From an uncultured Gemmatimonadales bacterium (GTDB lineage Bacteria; Gemmatimonadota; Gemmatimonadetes; Longimicrobiales; Gaopeijiaceae): DNA of 31,699 bases. The notes under the pieces were generated by a model. That model had not been told where the DNA came from. It searched no databases and worked only from the letters and a program-made list of their open reading frames with translations. This document shows, one piece after another, positions 1-7,209 of this stretch. Both the position numbers and the translations under genes were made by a program. How positions within the stretch are numbered: the stretch's first letter is position 1; each line of letters starts with the position of its first letter. The DNA lies in the NCBI GenBank assembly GCA_937983085.1, contig CALJKZ010000534.1, positions 1-31,699 of the forward strand. The letters are read 5' to 3'.

Positions 1-375
1 CGGCTCTTGCGCTACGGCAGGCCGTTCGCCGGGGGGCGGGTGCTCTGGCGGATGCCGCACTCGCAGCGTGGTGAGCGCCGCGGAGTTGAGAGACGGCTGA
101 TCCGCGAGCGCCCGCCGTGGAACCGCGGCCGTCCCTACCGGGAGGGTCCCGCTTGGCGCGCTCGTGAGCGGATCCGGGAAGAGCACGAGGCCCGCACGAC
201 GTACGTCACGACGGTCGCGGCGTGCGGGGCGGTGATCGCGCTTGTCGCCAGGGCGCCGGCGGGCATCGCGATGGCGGGCGTGTTCTGGGTGCTGGGCCGG
301 GCCTGGGCGGCCCTGACCGCGTACCGCGAGGAGGACGCGCACGACGTACGCATCGCCGGCCCGTTCGAGAAGTAG
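1..375 (+). CDS. Hypothetical small membrane protein, possibly 5' partial
   Basis: The reading frame is open from the window edge, so the true start may lie outside. A TTG at position 7 is the first internal candidate, giving 122 residues. The N-terminal half is very rich in arginine. From about residue 65 there is a hydrophobic stretch (VTTVAACGAVIALV then GIAMAGVFWVLG) that could be one or two membrane segments, and the protein ends in an acidic tail at a TAG. I recognise no family. High GC content keeps all frames open here, so the call rests on the hydrophobic stretch and the reasonable gap to the antitoxin gene that follows. Confidence 0.35.
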   Translation, partial: RLLRYGRPFAGGRVLWRMPHSQRGERRGVERRLIRERPPWNRGRPYREGPAWRARERIREEHEARTTYVTTVAACGAVIALVARAPAGIAMAGVFWVLGRAWAALTAYREEDAHDVRIAGPFEK

Positions 376-419
376 TGACGCGGCCAGCGCACACTGCGCC
401 CTGTCGTGCGGTATCCTAG

Positions 420-436
420 GGGGCAGAGAACGCCCC
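420..436 (+). promoter_or_regulatory. Small inverted repeat just upstream of the toxin-antitoxin genes
   Basis: GGGGC (420-424) and GCCCC (432-436) form a 5-bp inverted repeat around 7 bases, ending one base before the antitoxin ATG at 438. It may be an operator for autoregulation, common in ParE-type modules, or a hairpin limiting ribosome access. It is short and could be chance in GC-rich DNA. Confidence 0.25.
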
Positions 437-437
437 T

Positions 438-626
438 ATGAAGACAGCGAAGGATGAGGTCCGGGAACTGCTGGAGAACCTGCCCGAGGACACTTCGCTC
501 GAGGAGATCCAGTATCACCTCTACGTACGCCAGAAGGTTCGCAAGGGCCTCGAGGCGGCCGACCAGGGGCGCGTCGTGAGCCATGAAGAAGCGGTCCGCC
601 GCATGGCGCGATGGCTCGGCGAGTAG
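438..626 (+). CDS. Putative antitoxin of a ParE/RelE-type toxin-antitoxin pair
   Basis: This 62-residue acidic helical protein lies directly before, and overlaps by 16 bases, a ParE/RelE-like toxin gene. Size, charge and position are those of a type II antitoxin: residues 8-30 (ELLENLPEDTSLEEIQYHLY) and the C-terminal helix ending RMARWLGE would give a neutralising peptide. Antitoxins of this kind bind the toxin and repress their own promoter; a short inverted repeat sits just upstream. I see no clear ribbon-helix-helix or helix-turn-helix, so the DNA-binding class is open. Function is inferred from the neighbour. Confidence 0.75.
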   Translation: MKTAKDEVRELLENLPEDTSLEEIQYHLYVRQKVRKGLEAADQGRVVSHEEAVRRMARWLGE

Positions 627-898
627 CCTGGACCGAACCCGCCCTTGACGACCTCGAGGCCGTCGCTGCGTACATCGCGCGGGACTCCGAGCACTACTCG
701 GTGGCTTTCGTTCGGGAGATCATTGAAGCGGCGGAGTCGCTTGCGGACATGGCAGAGCGTGGTCATGTCGTGCCGGAACTAGGGGAACAGGCGATCCGCG
801 AGGTTCTCGTGCGTCCCTACCGTATCGTCTACCGGATCGAGAGCGACCGTGTGCTCATTCTCGCCATTGTTCATGGCGCGCTGCGCCGACGCCGTTAA
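611..898 (+). CDS. ParE/RelE-family toxin
   Basis: The 95-residue product has the RelE/ParE fold signature: an N-terminal WTEPALDDLEAVAAYIA helix, a central helix, then the strand pattern REVLVRPYRIVYRIESDRVLILAIVHGALRRR, the classic C-terminal sheet. RelE members cut ribosome-bound mRNA and ParE members poison DNA gyrase; sequence alone cannot separate them here. The ATG at 611 lies inside the antitoxin gene, so the two are translationally coupled. Its TAA stop overlaps the stop of the convergent gene on the other strand (895-898). Length is normal and the gene looks intact. Confidence 0.88.
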   Translation: MARRVAWTEPALDDLEAVAAYIARDSEHYSVAFVREIIEAAESLADMAERGHVVPELGEQAIREVLVRPYRIVYRIESDRVLILAIVHGALRRRR

Positions 899-1335
899 GG
901 CTGTCGTCGCTTACCACTGCGAGTGCCCCCTACCGATTGGGAAGCGATCGTAACAGAACAGCGCCCGGCCTTCAGCTGGACGAACTCTCTCGCGCACGTC
1001 TCGCGGGACACGATGCGGGCGAAGGATTCGAGGTGCTCGGGGTCGTCGGGTCGCTGCGCGTCGAGCCAGTCCTGGGGGGCGAGGCCCATGCGCCCGGACG
1101 CGTAGAGGGCGGCGTCGATGGCGCGCTTGAGGTTGTCGACGGCCTTGTCCGCGGTGCGACCCTCCGCGATGTGGCCCGTCAGGACGGACCGCGCCCGCCA
1201 GACTCGGCCGAGCCGCCCCGACTCCTCGGCGTAGACCAGAAACGCGAGGGGGATCGCGTCCTCGGCGGTGGATGTCGTGACCGGCGGCAGTGTCAGGCTC
1301 CTCGAACCCTCCAGGATGCACGAGGCCACCGACAA
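895..1335 (-). CDS. HicB-like hypothetical protein
   Basis: The 146-residue product has a middle region (FLVYAEESGRLGRVWRARS, then TGHIAEGRTADKAVDNLKRAI) matching the alpha/beta pattern of HicB-like domains, in which a strand pair is followed by a helix containing a T-x-x-x-A-x-x-N-L-x-x-A-I motif. No HicA partner is visible beside it. The start is uncertain: TTG at 1335 or GTG at 1329 are possible, neither with a convincing ribosome binding site, and the first ~20 residues may not be coding. It is convergent with the toxin gene, the two stop codons overlapping by four bases. Confidence 0.5.
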   Translation of the reverse strand: MSVASCILEGSRSLTLPPVTTSTAEDAIPLAFLVYAEESGRLGRVWRARSVLTGHIAEGRTADKAVDNLKRAIDAALYASGRMGLAPQDWLDAQRPDDPEHLESFARIVSRETCAREFVQLKAGRCSVTIASQSVGGTRSGKRRQP

Positions 1336-1390
1336 ACTGCGCGCGTCCGGCGCGCGGGCACACGCCCGGTGACCCCTCCCTAGGACATCT

Positions 1391-1477
1391 TCGTCATCAT
1401 TTTCCCGGTACCGTCTGCCGTGAGGTGTGGGAGAAGTGCCTTGCCAGGTACATCGTCATCATTTTCCCGGCACCGTC
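1391..1477. repeat. 25-bp direct repeat, two copies 62 bp apart
   Basis: The segments 1391-1415 and 1453-1477 are identical at 24 of 25 positions (core TCATCATTTTCCCGG). The second copy overlaps the stop codon of the lipoprotein gene at 1459-1461; the first lies downstream of that gene. It may be a local duplication of the gene's 3' end or a dispersed intergenic repeat. Confidence 0.7.
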
Positions 1478-1788
1478 GGGAGGGCCGGGCGGAGGACGTC
1501 GAAGATGTCCGGGTTGCGGAGGATGCGGCCCAGCTCCTTCTTGAAGCGCTCCATCGCCTCGTCGACCATCTTCTGCTGTTCGTCGGTGATCGTCTTCGGG
1601 TCGAGGCGCAGCTGGGCTTCCTTCGACTTCAGCTCCTTCAGATCGTCGAGGACGGCGCGCGCCGACTCCACGTCCTTCGCCTGGGCGAGCAGGTCCGCGA
1701 CGGCGTTGAAGTGGTCGGCGAACTTCTCCGCCCGCGGTTTGGCGCACGCGGCGAGCGCTCCGGCCGCCAGAAGAACCACGATCCGCAT
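1459..1788 (-). CDS. Small lipoprotein of unknown function
   Basis: The 109-residue product begins MRIVVLLAAGALAAC, a lipoprotein signal peptide with lipobox LAAC and acylation cysteine at position 15. The mature part is charged and helical (KFADHFNAVADLL, then ARAVLDDLKELKSKEAQLRL, then KMVDEAMERFKKELGRILRN), probably a coiled coil or small helical bundle anchored to a membrane. The ATG at 1788 is chosen because GGGAGG lies six bases upstream and the signal peptide begins there. It is divergent from the ECF sigma gene. I do not recognise a named family. Confidence 0.72.
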   Translation of the reverse strand: MRIVVLLAAGALAACAKPRAEKFADHFNAVADLLAQAKDVESARAVLDDLKELKSKEAQLRLDPKTITDEQQKMVDEAMERFKKELGRILRNPDIFDVLRPALPTVPGK

Positions 1789-1878
1789 GGGGGGCCTCCC
1801 TTCGCACCTCGCAGGATACAGGCTCCGGGGAAGGCGGATTCCGGGAACCGGCGGGCCCCCCGGCCGCTTTAAGGGGGC

Positions 1879-2451
1879 GTGGAAGCGGCTCGGCGTGTTC
1901 CGCGGGCTTCGCCCGCTCCCGTCTCGTCGGCGTATGCCGGGTGGGACGAGGCGCGGCTCGTGGCCGCGGCGCGGCGCGACCGGGAGGCGTTCGCCGAGCT
2001 CTACCGGCGCCACTACGACGCGATCGGCACCTACCTTTACCGCCGCACCGGCGACGCCGACGCCACGCGCGATCTCTTGAGCGACGTCTTTCTCGCCGCG
2101 CTGCGCACGGTGGGGCGGTTCCGCTGGCGCGGCATCGGCGCGCGGCACTGGCTCTACCGCATCGCGACGCGCGCCGCCAACCGGTGGGCGCGCCGCCGCC
2201 GCCCGGCCCCGCTCCCCGACGAGGTCGCCTGCCCCCGGACCCCCCCTTTGGAGGCGCAAGAGCAGGTGACCCGCCTACTCCTGTCGCTCCCCGCCCGATT
2301 CCAGGAGGTCCTGACGCTGCACTACCTCGAGGGCCTCGACGTGGCCGAGACGGCCCGCGTGCTGGGCGTGGCGCGGGGCACCGTGAAATCCAGGCTGTCC
2401 CGCGCGCGCGACGCGCTGCGGGCCCGCTTCGCCGAAGGAGGTGGCGCATGA
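1879..2451 (+). CDS. ECF-family RNA polymerase sigma factor
   Basis: The 190-residue product has both core sigma regions. Region 2 lies around residues 22-95 (AFAELYRRHYDAIGTYLYRR, SDVFLAALRTVGRFRWRG, HWLYRIATRAANRWARRRR). Region 4 lies around residues 125-182 (SLPARFQEVLTLHYLEGLDV, then a helix-turn-helix with VARGTVKSRLSRARDALR). Length is normal for an extracytoplasmic-function sigma factor. The GTG at 1879 follows an AAGGGGG stretch. The stop overlaps the next gene in an ATGA arrangement, so this gene and its membrane partner are translationally coupled, as sigma/anti-sigma pairs usually are. Confidence 0.93.
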   Translation: MEAARRVPRASPAPVSSAYAGWDEARLVAAARRDREAFAELYRRHYDAIGTYLYRRTGDADATRDLLSDVFLAALRTVGRFRWRGIGARHWLYRIATRAANRWARRRRPAPLPDEVACPRTPPLEAQEQVTRLLLSLPARFQEVLTLHYLEGLDVAETARVLGVARGTVKSRLSRARDALRARFAEGGGA

Positions 2452-2822
2452 CGCGCGACCCTCTCGAAACGCTTCGCGACCGCCGGTGGGACGGCGGCGC
2501 CCATGTCCACGAACTGGAGGAACGACTCATGCTGGCCCACGCGCGCAAGCACCTCATCACGTTCACGAAGACGAAGGCCCTGCTCGTGGCCGTCGCGTTG
2601 CTGCTGTTCGGCGGCTTCGCCGGCGCGGGCACGGCGCACCTGTTCCACAGCTTCACCGTCGAGGAGACGCCCCTCGACGACGGCCGCAGCCACGTCAAGG
2701 TGAAGGACGCCGACGGCAAGACGGTGTTCGACGGCGTGCTGGAGGAGGACGAGGCTCTCTTCGCGATCGACGGCGACGAGGGCGGCATCGCCCACGTGAA
2801 GCCCGTCGAGGACGAGAAGTGA
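2448..2822 (+). CDS. Putative anti-sigma factor, single-pass membrane protein
   Basis: The 124-residue product starts in an ATGA overlap with the sigma factor gene. About 45 cytoplasmic residues come first (LETLRDRRWDGGAHVHELEE). One membrane helix follows at roughly 45-65 (ALLVAVALLLFGGFAGAG), then a periplasmic segment of acidic beta-type sequence (SHVKVKDADGKTVFDGVLEE). This topology and coupling suggest it sequesters the sigma factor at the membrane and releases it on an envelope signal. It lacks the zinc-binding HxxxCxxC of the ZAS class, so the anti-sigma role is inferred from position. The next gene begins inside its stop codon. Confidence 0.68.
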   Translation: MTRDPLETLRDRRWDGGAHVHELEERLMLAHARKHLITFTKTKALLVAVALLLFGGFAGAGTAHLFHSFTVEETPLDDGRSHVKVKDADGKTVFDGVLEEDEALFAIDGDEGGIAHVKPVEDEK

Positions 2823-3805
2823 TCTTCTTGAGGGCGGCCCTCGCCGTCCTGTTGGTTGGAGGGGGGGTCCGGGGGCAGGACCGGACCCCCGAGGCCGTGC
2901 TGGAGGAGTACCGCGCGATCCGGATCCCCTGGAGCGGGACGATGGGCGAGGAGGAGTACGAGGCGCTGGTGCGGGAGCGGTGCGGGCGCCAGGCGGCGCT
3001 GGCGCTGGAGCTTTACGAGGGGTGGCCGGAGCACCCGGAGGCGCGCCGGCTGATGCAGGGGCGGTGGGCGCTCCTGTTGAACGTGTGCCACGACCCGGCG
3101 CGGGTGCTCTAGGAGACGGCGGCCGCGCCGGAGGCGTACGGAGCGGAGGCGGCCTTCGCAAGGGCGCACGCGACGCTGGAGACCGAGGACGCGACGGTGG
3201 CCGACAAGCTGGCGCGCGTGCAGGAGGCGATCGCGAAGGCGCCGGACGACGCGGAGTGGGTGGCGTTCCTGCTCTACGAGCTGGCGAAAAACCACATCGC
3301 GAACCCGCAACGCCAGCGCGCGATCCTCGAGAAGCTGGCGGAAACCCACCCCCGCGCCGACGCGACCCGCCGCGCCCAACAGCACCTGAAGGCGCTGGAC
3401 AACGTGGGCAAGCCGTTCGACCTGGACCTGGGCGCGACGGGGACGCCGCCGCGGTACCGCATCCTCCACATCTGGACGACCTGGAGCCAAAGGGACCGAA
3501 AGGACCTGAAAACGCTCGCCGACCTCCTGAAGCGAACCGACGACCCGAACCGCCTGACGATCCAAAGCATCCTGCTCACCGACGACGAAGACACCCTGAA
3601 CCGCGCGAACCGCATGGCCGAGGAAGCAGGCCTGAAGGACAGGAAGGACTGGACCCTCCACGTGAAGCCGACAACGGCAGACGCCGACTGGCTGGAAGCG
3701 AAACACCTCGACGGCACGCCGGCCCTCGTGCTCCTCGACCTGAAGGGCCGCGTTGCGGCGGTTACGGGCCGCGCGGCCCCGCTCGCGAAGGCAACCGCGC
3801 GCTAG
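2819..3805 (+). pseudogene. Secreted thioredoxin-fold protein interrupted by an amber codon
   Basis: A GTG at 2819 overlaps the preceding stop (GTGA) and opens a frame with a signal peptide (VIFLRAALAVLLVGGGVRGQ). The frame is stopped by TAG at 3110-3112, then continues uninterrupted to TAG at 3803-3805. The downstream part has helical repeats (WVAFLLYELAKNHIANPQRQ) and a thioredoxin-like core (PPRYRILHIWTTWSQRD, later TPALVLLDLKGRVAAVTG). The usual redox CxxC is absent; the site reads WSQRD. One C-to-T change (CAG to TAG) would explain the break. It could be a real pseudogene or a sequencing error. As the third gene of the sigma-factor operon, it may be a secreted part of the envelope response. 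A GTG or ATG restart downstream (for example 3197) would lack the signal peptide. Confidence 0.7.
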
Positions 3806-3879
3806 ACCGCAGGGCCGGACACCCGCGAGCCGTGGGGCGCCCCCGGACACCGCGAGGCCCGAAACACCGCCGAAGACTA

Positions 3880-4030
3880 GCCGTAACCCCTTACGCCGGT
3901 TAGACTTCCCGCCCCCGACGGAGAGGTGCCGGAGCGGTTGAACGGGCCGGTTTCGAAAACCGGTGTGGGCGCAAGCTCACCGGGGGTTCGAATCCCTCCC
4001 TCTCCGCCAGTTCTGACAAGGGGTTACGGC
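3880..4030. repeat. 13-bp inverted repeat flanking the tRNA gene
   Basis: GCCGTAACCCCTT at 3880-3892 is the exact reverse complement of AAGGGGTTACGGC at 4018-4030. The arms lie 27 bases before and 8 bases after the tRNA-Ser. In a precursor transcript they could pair into a long stem enclosing the tRNA; as DNA they could mark a recombination or protein-binding site. Confidence 0.65.
3920..4009 (+). tRNA. tRNA-Ser (anticodon CGA)
   Basis: A complete class II tRNA. The acceptor arm GGAGAGG (3920-3926) pairs with CCTCTCC (3999-4005), followed by discriminator G and an encoded CCA (4007-4009). The anticodon stem CCGGT/ACCGG encloses loop TTCGAAA with anticodon CGA at 3954-3956, reading UCG. A long variable arm (GGGC, GCAA loop, GCTCACC) typical of tRNA-Ser is present. 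The T arm GGGGGTTCGAATCCCTC is intact. Its 3' end is a likely integration target for the island that begins just downstream. Confidence 0.97.
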
Positions 4031-4182
4031 GATTTCGGCGTCGCCCTTTGTCCCCCGCGAAGGCCAAGAAAATGGCTCTGGTACCCCCACTGGTACCCCG
4101 GCGGGGCTTGCGGCGCCTCTTGTGAGCTTGCGCTTGGCTCGTGGCTGGGCCATCCGGGATCATGAGTCTCGGAGGAAGCAAC

Positions 4183-5601
4183 GTGTCATTCGCGAAACTG
4201 TCGGCACAGTCCTTCGAACGACTCCAGCACACCGCGCAGATGCTGGCAGTGTTCGGGAAGCGACCCGACTCTCCTTGGGGTCTGAATGCCGTGCAGGACC
4301 GCTACAGGGCGACGGCAGGCGCGTTCCGTCTGGCGCTTGAGGGCCTGCGCCAGCGGGGCGGACCGACGGCAAAGGACGCGGATGGCCTATTCCGCATCCT
4401 GTGGTGGCGGCGCCAGATCAAGCCGGAGACCCGCCGACGAGCGATCGAGGCCTTGGCTTTGCCCGTCGAGCAGTCTCGCCAGCTCGGGAACTTGATCGAC
4501 GCATTCGTCGACCGAATGAACGCCCTCGGCGACGATGGGGCCGACATCGGCTGTTGGGGAACCGGGAAGGCCAAGCTGGAGTACGACCTGGGGGCCGAGG
4601 GGGCGCTGGAGTGGTTCTACGGGCTGCTCTTCCGTTTGCTGGACGCCCAGGACCGGGAAGAGGCGTACGGGGCTGTCGAGTCCTTCGTCGATGCGACACC
4701 TTCCGGGCTGGCCAAGGGGGTCGTGACCCCGATGCTCTATGCCCTCCGGCCGACCGACTTCCCGGTCTTGAATGCGCCGATACGCAAGACCATACGCGAC
4801 GCCTTGGGCATGAGATGCGGCGACAAGCTCGGCGACGTAGTCGATTGGTCTCGTTCGGCCGTGGTGCTCAACCAGCGGCTGGGCCTGCCCCCCGACCTCG
4901 CGACGTTCGACCGGCTCTTCTACGACGCGCTTCCGGATGCCGTGGCGCGAGGCTGGACACCGGTCGCCAGCCTTGATCGTCGCGCCATGGAAGCGACGAC
5001 GGCCACCCAGGCGAGCGACGGTGCTGGCTTCATGCGGGCCAAAGCCGAACTCGACCGGTGGATCGAAGAGGACGAGGACTGGGAGCGGGGCTTCTCGCTA
5101 CTGGCCGGGGTCATGCACCAGATGGCGCCGCATGTCGGAGAAGGGCAGATCGAAGGGGCCCTTCGCCGGCCCGGCATGGATGGACTGACGTTCTGGGGGC
5201 ACGTCTCCGACGTGTACGGATGGGAGTTCGGCGAAGGCGAGCCGTGGCCCGTGGCCTTGAGCGCCCTACTAGACGCGATCCCCGGGGACCTGCTGTCGTG
5301 GGCGCTCGCAGCCGTAGGGACCGACGAGGACCCTTGGTGCCCCGTGAACAACGCCTGGTGGGAAGAGGTGTCACGGCTGGATATCGTGGACCCTGCCACA
5401 GAATCACTCGTGCGCCGGGAGGTTCGGGACGTTCTGGGAGACGACCTGAGCGAGAGCGAGGTTGCGGCGCTCACCGAGCGGATCCTACCGTTCACAACGC
5501 GCGTCGATGAGCTCAGGTTCCTGCGTGCTAGGTACGGAGCACACGGCGCGAGGACCGTCCCTTTCTTCGAGATCCTCTTCCGCAGCGCGTGGCGGCTGTG
5601 A
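4183..5601 (+). CDS. Hypothetical protein, first gene after the tRNA
   Basis: The 472-residue product has no motif I can assign with confidence. The GTG at 4183 is chosen because GGAGG at 4171-4175 is ideally placed seven bases upstream; ATG 4162 and GTG 4141 are in frame but lack this. The middle contains GLAKGVVTPMLYALRPTDFP followed by VLNAPIRKTIRDAL. This resembles a helical segment that precedes or accompanies McrB-like and other restriction-related proteins ('structure of the problem: few-pass match from memory'), but no Walker motif or nuclease motif is present. The C-terminal half is acidic and tryptophan-rich (FWGHVSDVYGWEFGEGEPWP). It is read away from the tRNA and is convergent with the integrase remnant. 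A cargo or accessory gene of the island is the best description. Confidence 0.72.
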   Translation: MSFAKLSAQSFERLQHTAQMLAVFGKRPDSPWGLNAVQDRYRATAGAFRLALEGLRQRGGPTAKDADGLFRILWWRRQIKPETRRRAIEALALPVEQSRQLGNLIDAFVDRMNALGDDGADIGCWGTGKAKLEYDLGAEGALEWFYGLLFRLLDAQDREEAYGAVESFVDATPSGLAKGVVTPMLYALRPTDFPVLNAPIRKTIRDALGMRCGDKLGDVVDWSRSAVVLNQRLGLPPDLATFDRLFYDALPDAVARGWTPVASLDRRAMEATTATQASDGAGFMRAKAELDRWIEEDEDWERGFSLLAGVMHQMAPHVGEGQIEGALRRPGMDGLTFWGHVSDVYGWEFGEGEPWPVALSALLDAIPGDLLSWALAAVGTDEDPWCPVNNAWWEEVSRLDIVDPATESLVRREVRDVLGDDLSESEVAALTERILPFTTRVDELRFLRARYGAHGARTVPFFEILFRSAWRL

Positions 5602-5620
5602 TGGGTACGAAGCGACCACG

Positions 5621-6325
5621 TCACGCCGCCCCCTGATTTCTCGCGGGGCCCTCACGGACGTCGAGGAGGTCGTCCCCAAGATCGAGCAGCTTGCCCAACT
5701 CGCGGGCCGCCTGGTCCATGCCCTCGGGCTTCAAGTGGCTATAGCGGGCGGTGAGCCGCGGGTCGGAGTGGCCCATCAGCTCCTGGATCGCGCGCTGGTG
5801 GACCCCGCGCATCGTGAGGAGGCTGCCGAAGCTGTGCCGCAGCGAGTGGAAGCAGAGCTTCTTCCGCTTCTCGAGGGGGATCGTCTCGCACGTGTCGATC
5901 GCCGTCCTCACCTGGCGCCACAGGGAGTGGCGGTTCCAGGGCCGTCCCTTGGGACCCAGGAAGACGGTGTCGTCGCCGTTGCCGTCGCCGATCTGCCGGC
6001 TCTCGCGCACCGCCTTGAGGGCCGTGACGAGCGGAGGCGGCATCTTCTCGCGCTGGGGCTTCTTCCCCTTGGCGATGCTGGCCTGGACGAGCACTGTCTC
6101 GGACTCGAAATCGACATTGCGCTAGCGGAGCTGCAGGAGCGTCCCTTGCCGCAACCCGAGCCCGGCGGCGGCCAAGGCGAGGAGGCGCAGCTCGGGCGAG
6201 CAGTTCCGGAACAGGGCGAGGGCCTCCTTGGCGTCGAAGAACTCGTCCCTGGCCCGGCCCGACTCGTCGAACTTCTTCACCTTGGATGCGGGGTTCTCGG
6301 GGGCGTAGCCCAGGGACCCGGCGTA
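5621..6325 (-). pseudogene. Tyrosine recombinase/phage integrase, truncated and amber-interrupted
   Basis: The C-terminal catalytic domain of a tyrosine recombinase is clear: LCFHSLRHSFGSLL carries the H-x-x-R box, HSDPRLTARYSHL carries the downstream histidine and tyrosine region, and LRQGTLLQLR carries the first catalytic arginine region. The frame has an in-frame TAG at 6122-6124, exactly where LRW(R)NVDFES is expected, so a TGG-to-TAG change fits. Upstream, recognisable sequence stops near position 6325 (YAPENPASKVKKF is the end of the core-binding domain), so the N-terminal half is gone. The remnant is doubly inactive. It sits 1.6 kb from tRNA-Ser, as expected for an island that integrated there and can no longer excise by itself. 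Confidence 0.88.
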
Positions 6326-6329
6326 GGGC

Positions 6330-6910
6330 GTGGATAATGGAGATGTGCTTGAGAGGGTGCTGCAACTGCTGCGAGACCTCCTAGAAGTAAGGGAAAAGAA
6401 CCGCAGGGAGGTGCTGAAGGAGTGCCTGGAACCACTCAACGCAGCATTGTGTAGCCTCCATCGCTCCTACCTGGAGAACTTCGCCCGGTACGCGAGCTAC
6501 AGCGTGGTGAAGTAACGCGTTCCGTTGCGAAAGACCTCGAATCGGACCTGCAGCAGGTTTATCTGGATCGTACGACCGTGGTCCACACCCTGGAGATTGC
6601 CATGGCTACGGGTCCCAAGAGAGTGGATGGTGTGGCCGAGAATCTCAATACCTACGCGGGCCTGATCATGGCGTACTTGATGCGAATGGACATTGAGACC
6701 GGCCAAGCAACACACACCGCGATGGAAGACCTCAAGGCCATAGCAGTCGAACATTGCAACCCGTCCTACCGGGCCATGCGCGTTCGTGTTCTGACGGCAT
6801 CTGCACCGCTCCTTCTGGATCTGCTCTCCAAGATCCGCGCCGAGCTACAGAAGCGGTTCGCATCCACGCAGGGTGCCTACGCGACGATCCGAGCTCGCCT
6901 ATTGCGCTAG
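6330..6910 (+). pseudogene. Small helical protein, apparently frameshifted
   Basis: Two consecutive frames look like one gene. The first runs from GTG 6330 to TAA 6513-6515 (61 residues; LLRDLLEVREKNRREVLKEC, then LEPLNAALCSLHRSYLENF). The second runs to TAG 6908-6910, with an apparent coding start only at 6578, but its sequence is already protein-like from about 6521 (SVAKDLESDLQQVYLDRTTV). Joined by one frameshift near 6500-6515 they give about 190 residues of continuous helix, reminiscent of small helical hypotheticals with an EPL...LHxxYL core. If not a frameshift, they are two short overlapping genes. The first start abuts the truncated end of the integrase, so this locus may be a recombination scar. 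No function is recognised. Confidence 0.5.
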
Positions 6911-7209
6911 GCGCGGGACTGCACCCATCTCTAGGCACGTCGATGACCGGGTTGGCCCGGTGCACTGTGGTATAGGTAGCTCGAAAGCGCTGAGGGTTGG
7001 CTTTCTGCGTGGCGCACGGGAGATGATACGAGCTGCTGCGCAGGACGCTCCTTGCCGCGGTTCGCAGCTTGGTGTCCTAGGGAACACCACCTTGGATCCG
7101 AACCTCTCGGCTAGATCTCGGGCGCTTTGTCACGATCAAGGAAAAGGGCGGTACCTTGGCCCACGGAGTAGTCCGCGGTGTCTTGCCTTGCTGCCGTAAG
7201 GGAAATGAC
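6911..7209. other. Gene-poor spacer
   Basis: About 300 bases between the helical protein and the MltR-like gene. Short open frames exist but none has a protein-like composition. I see no repeat or clear promoter, apart from the AAGGGAA ribosome site at its right end. The DNA here is visibly less GC-rich than the flanking operons. Confidence 0.4.

Noticed and set aside
1397..3850. Very long minus-strand open frame across the sigma factor operon
   Set aside because: Arginine/proline-rich composition with no protein-like segments, lying opposite well-supported genes; only its extreme 3' end frame overlaps the lipoprotein region. It is a GC-driven shadow.
3110..6124. Reassigned amber codon (alternative genetic code)
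   Set aside because: Many intact genes here end in TAG (for example at 626, 15,208-region DUF499 end, 28,482, 30,800 and 31,415), so TAG works as a stop.
5462..6337. Plus-strand 291-codon frame opposite the integrase
   Set aside because: The minus strand encodes clear tyrosine recombinase motifs over the same bases; the plus frame is its antisense shadow.
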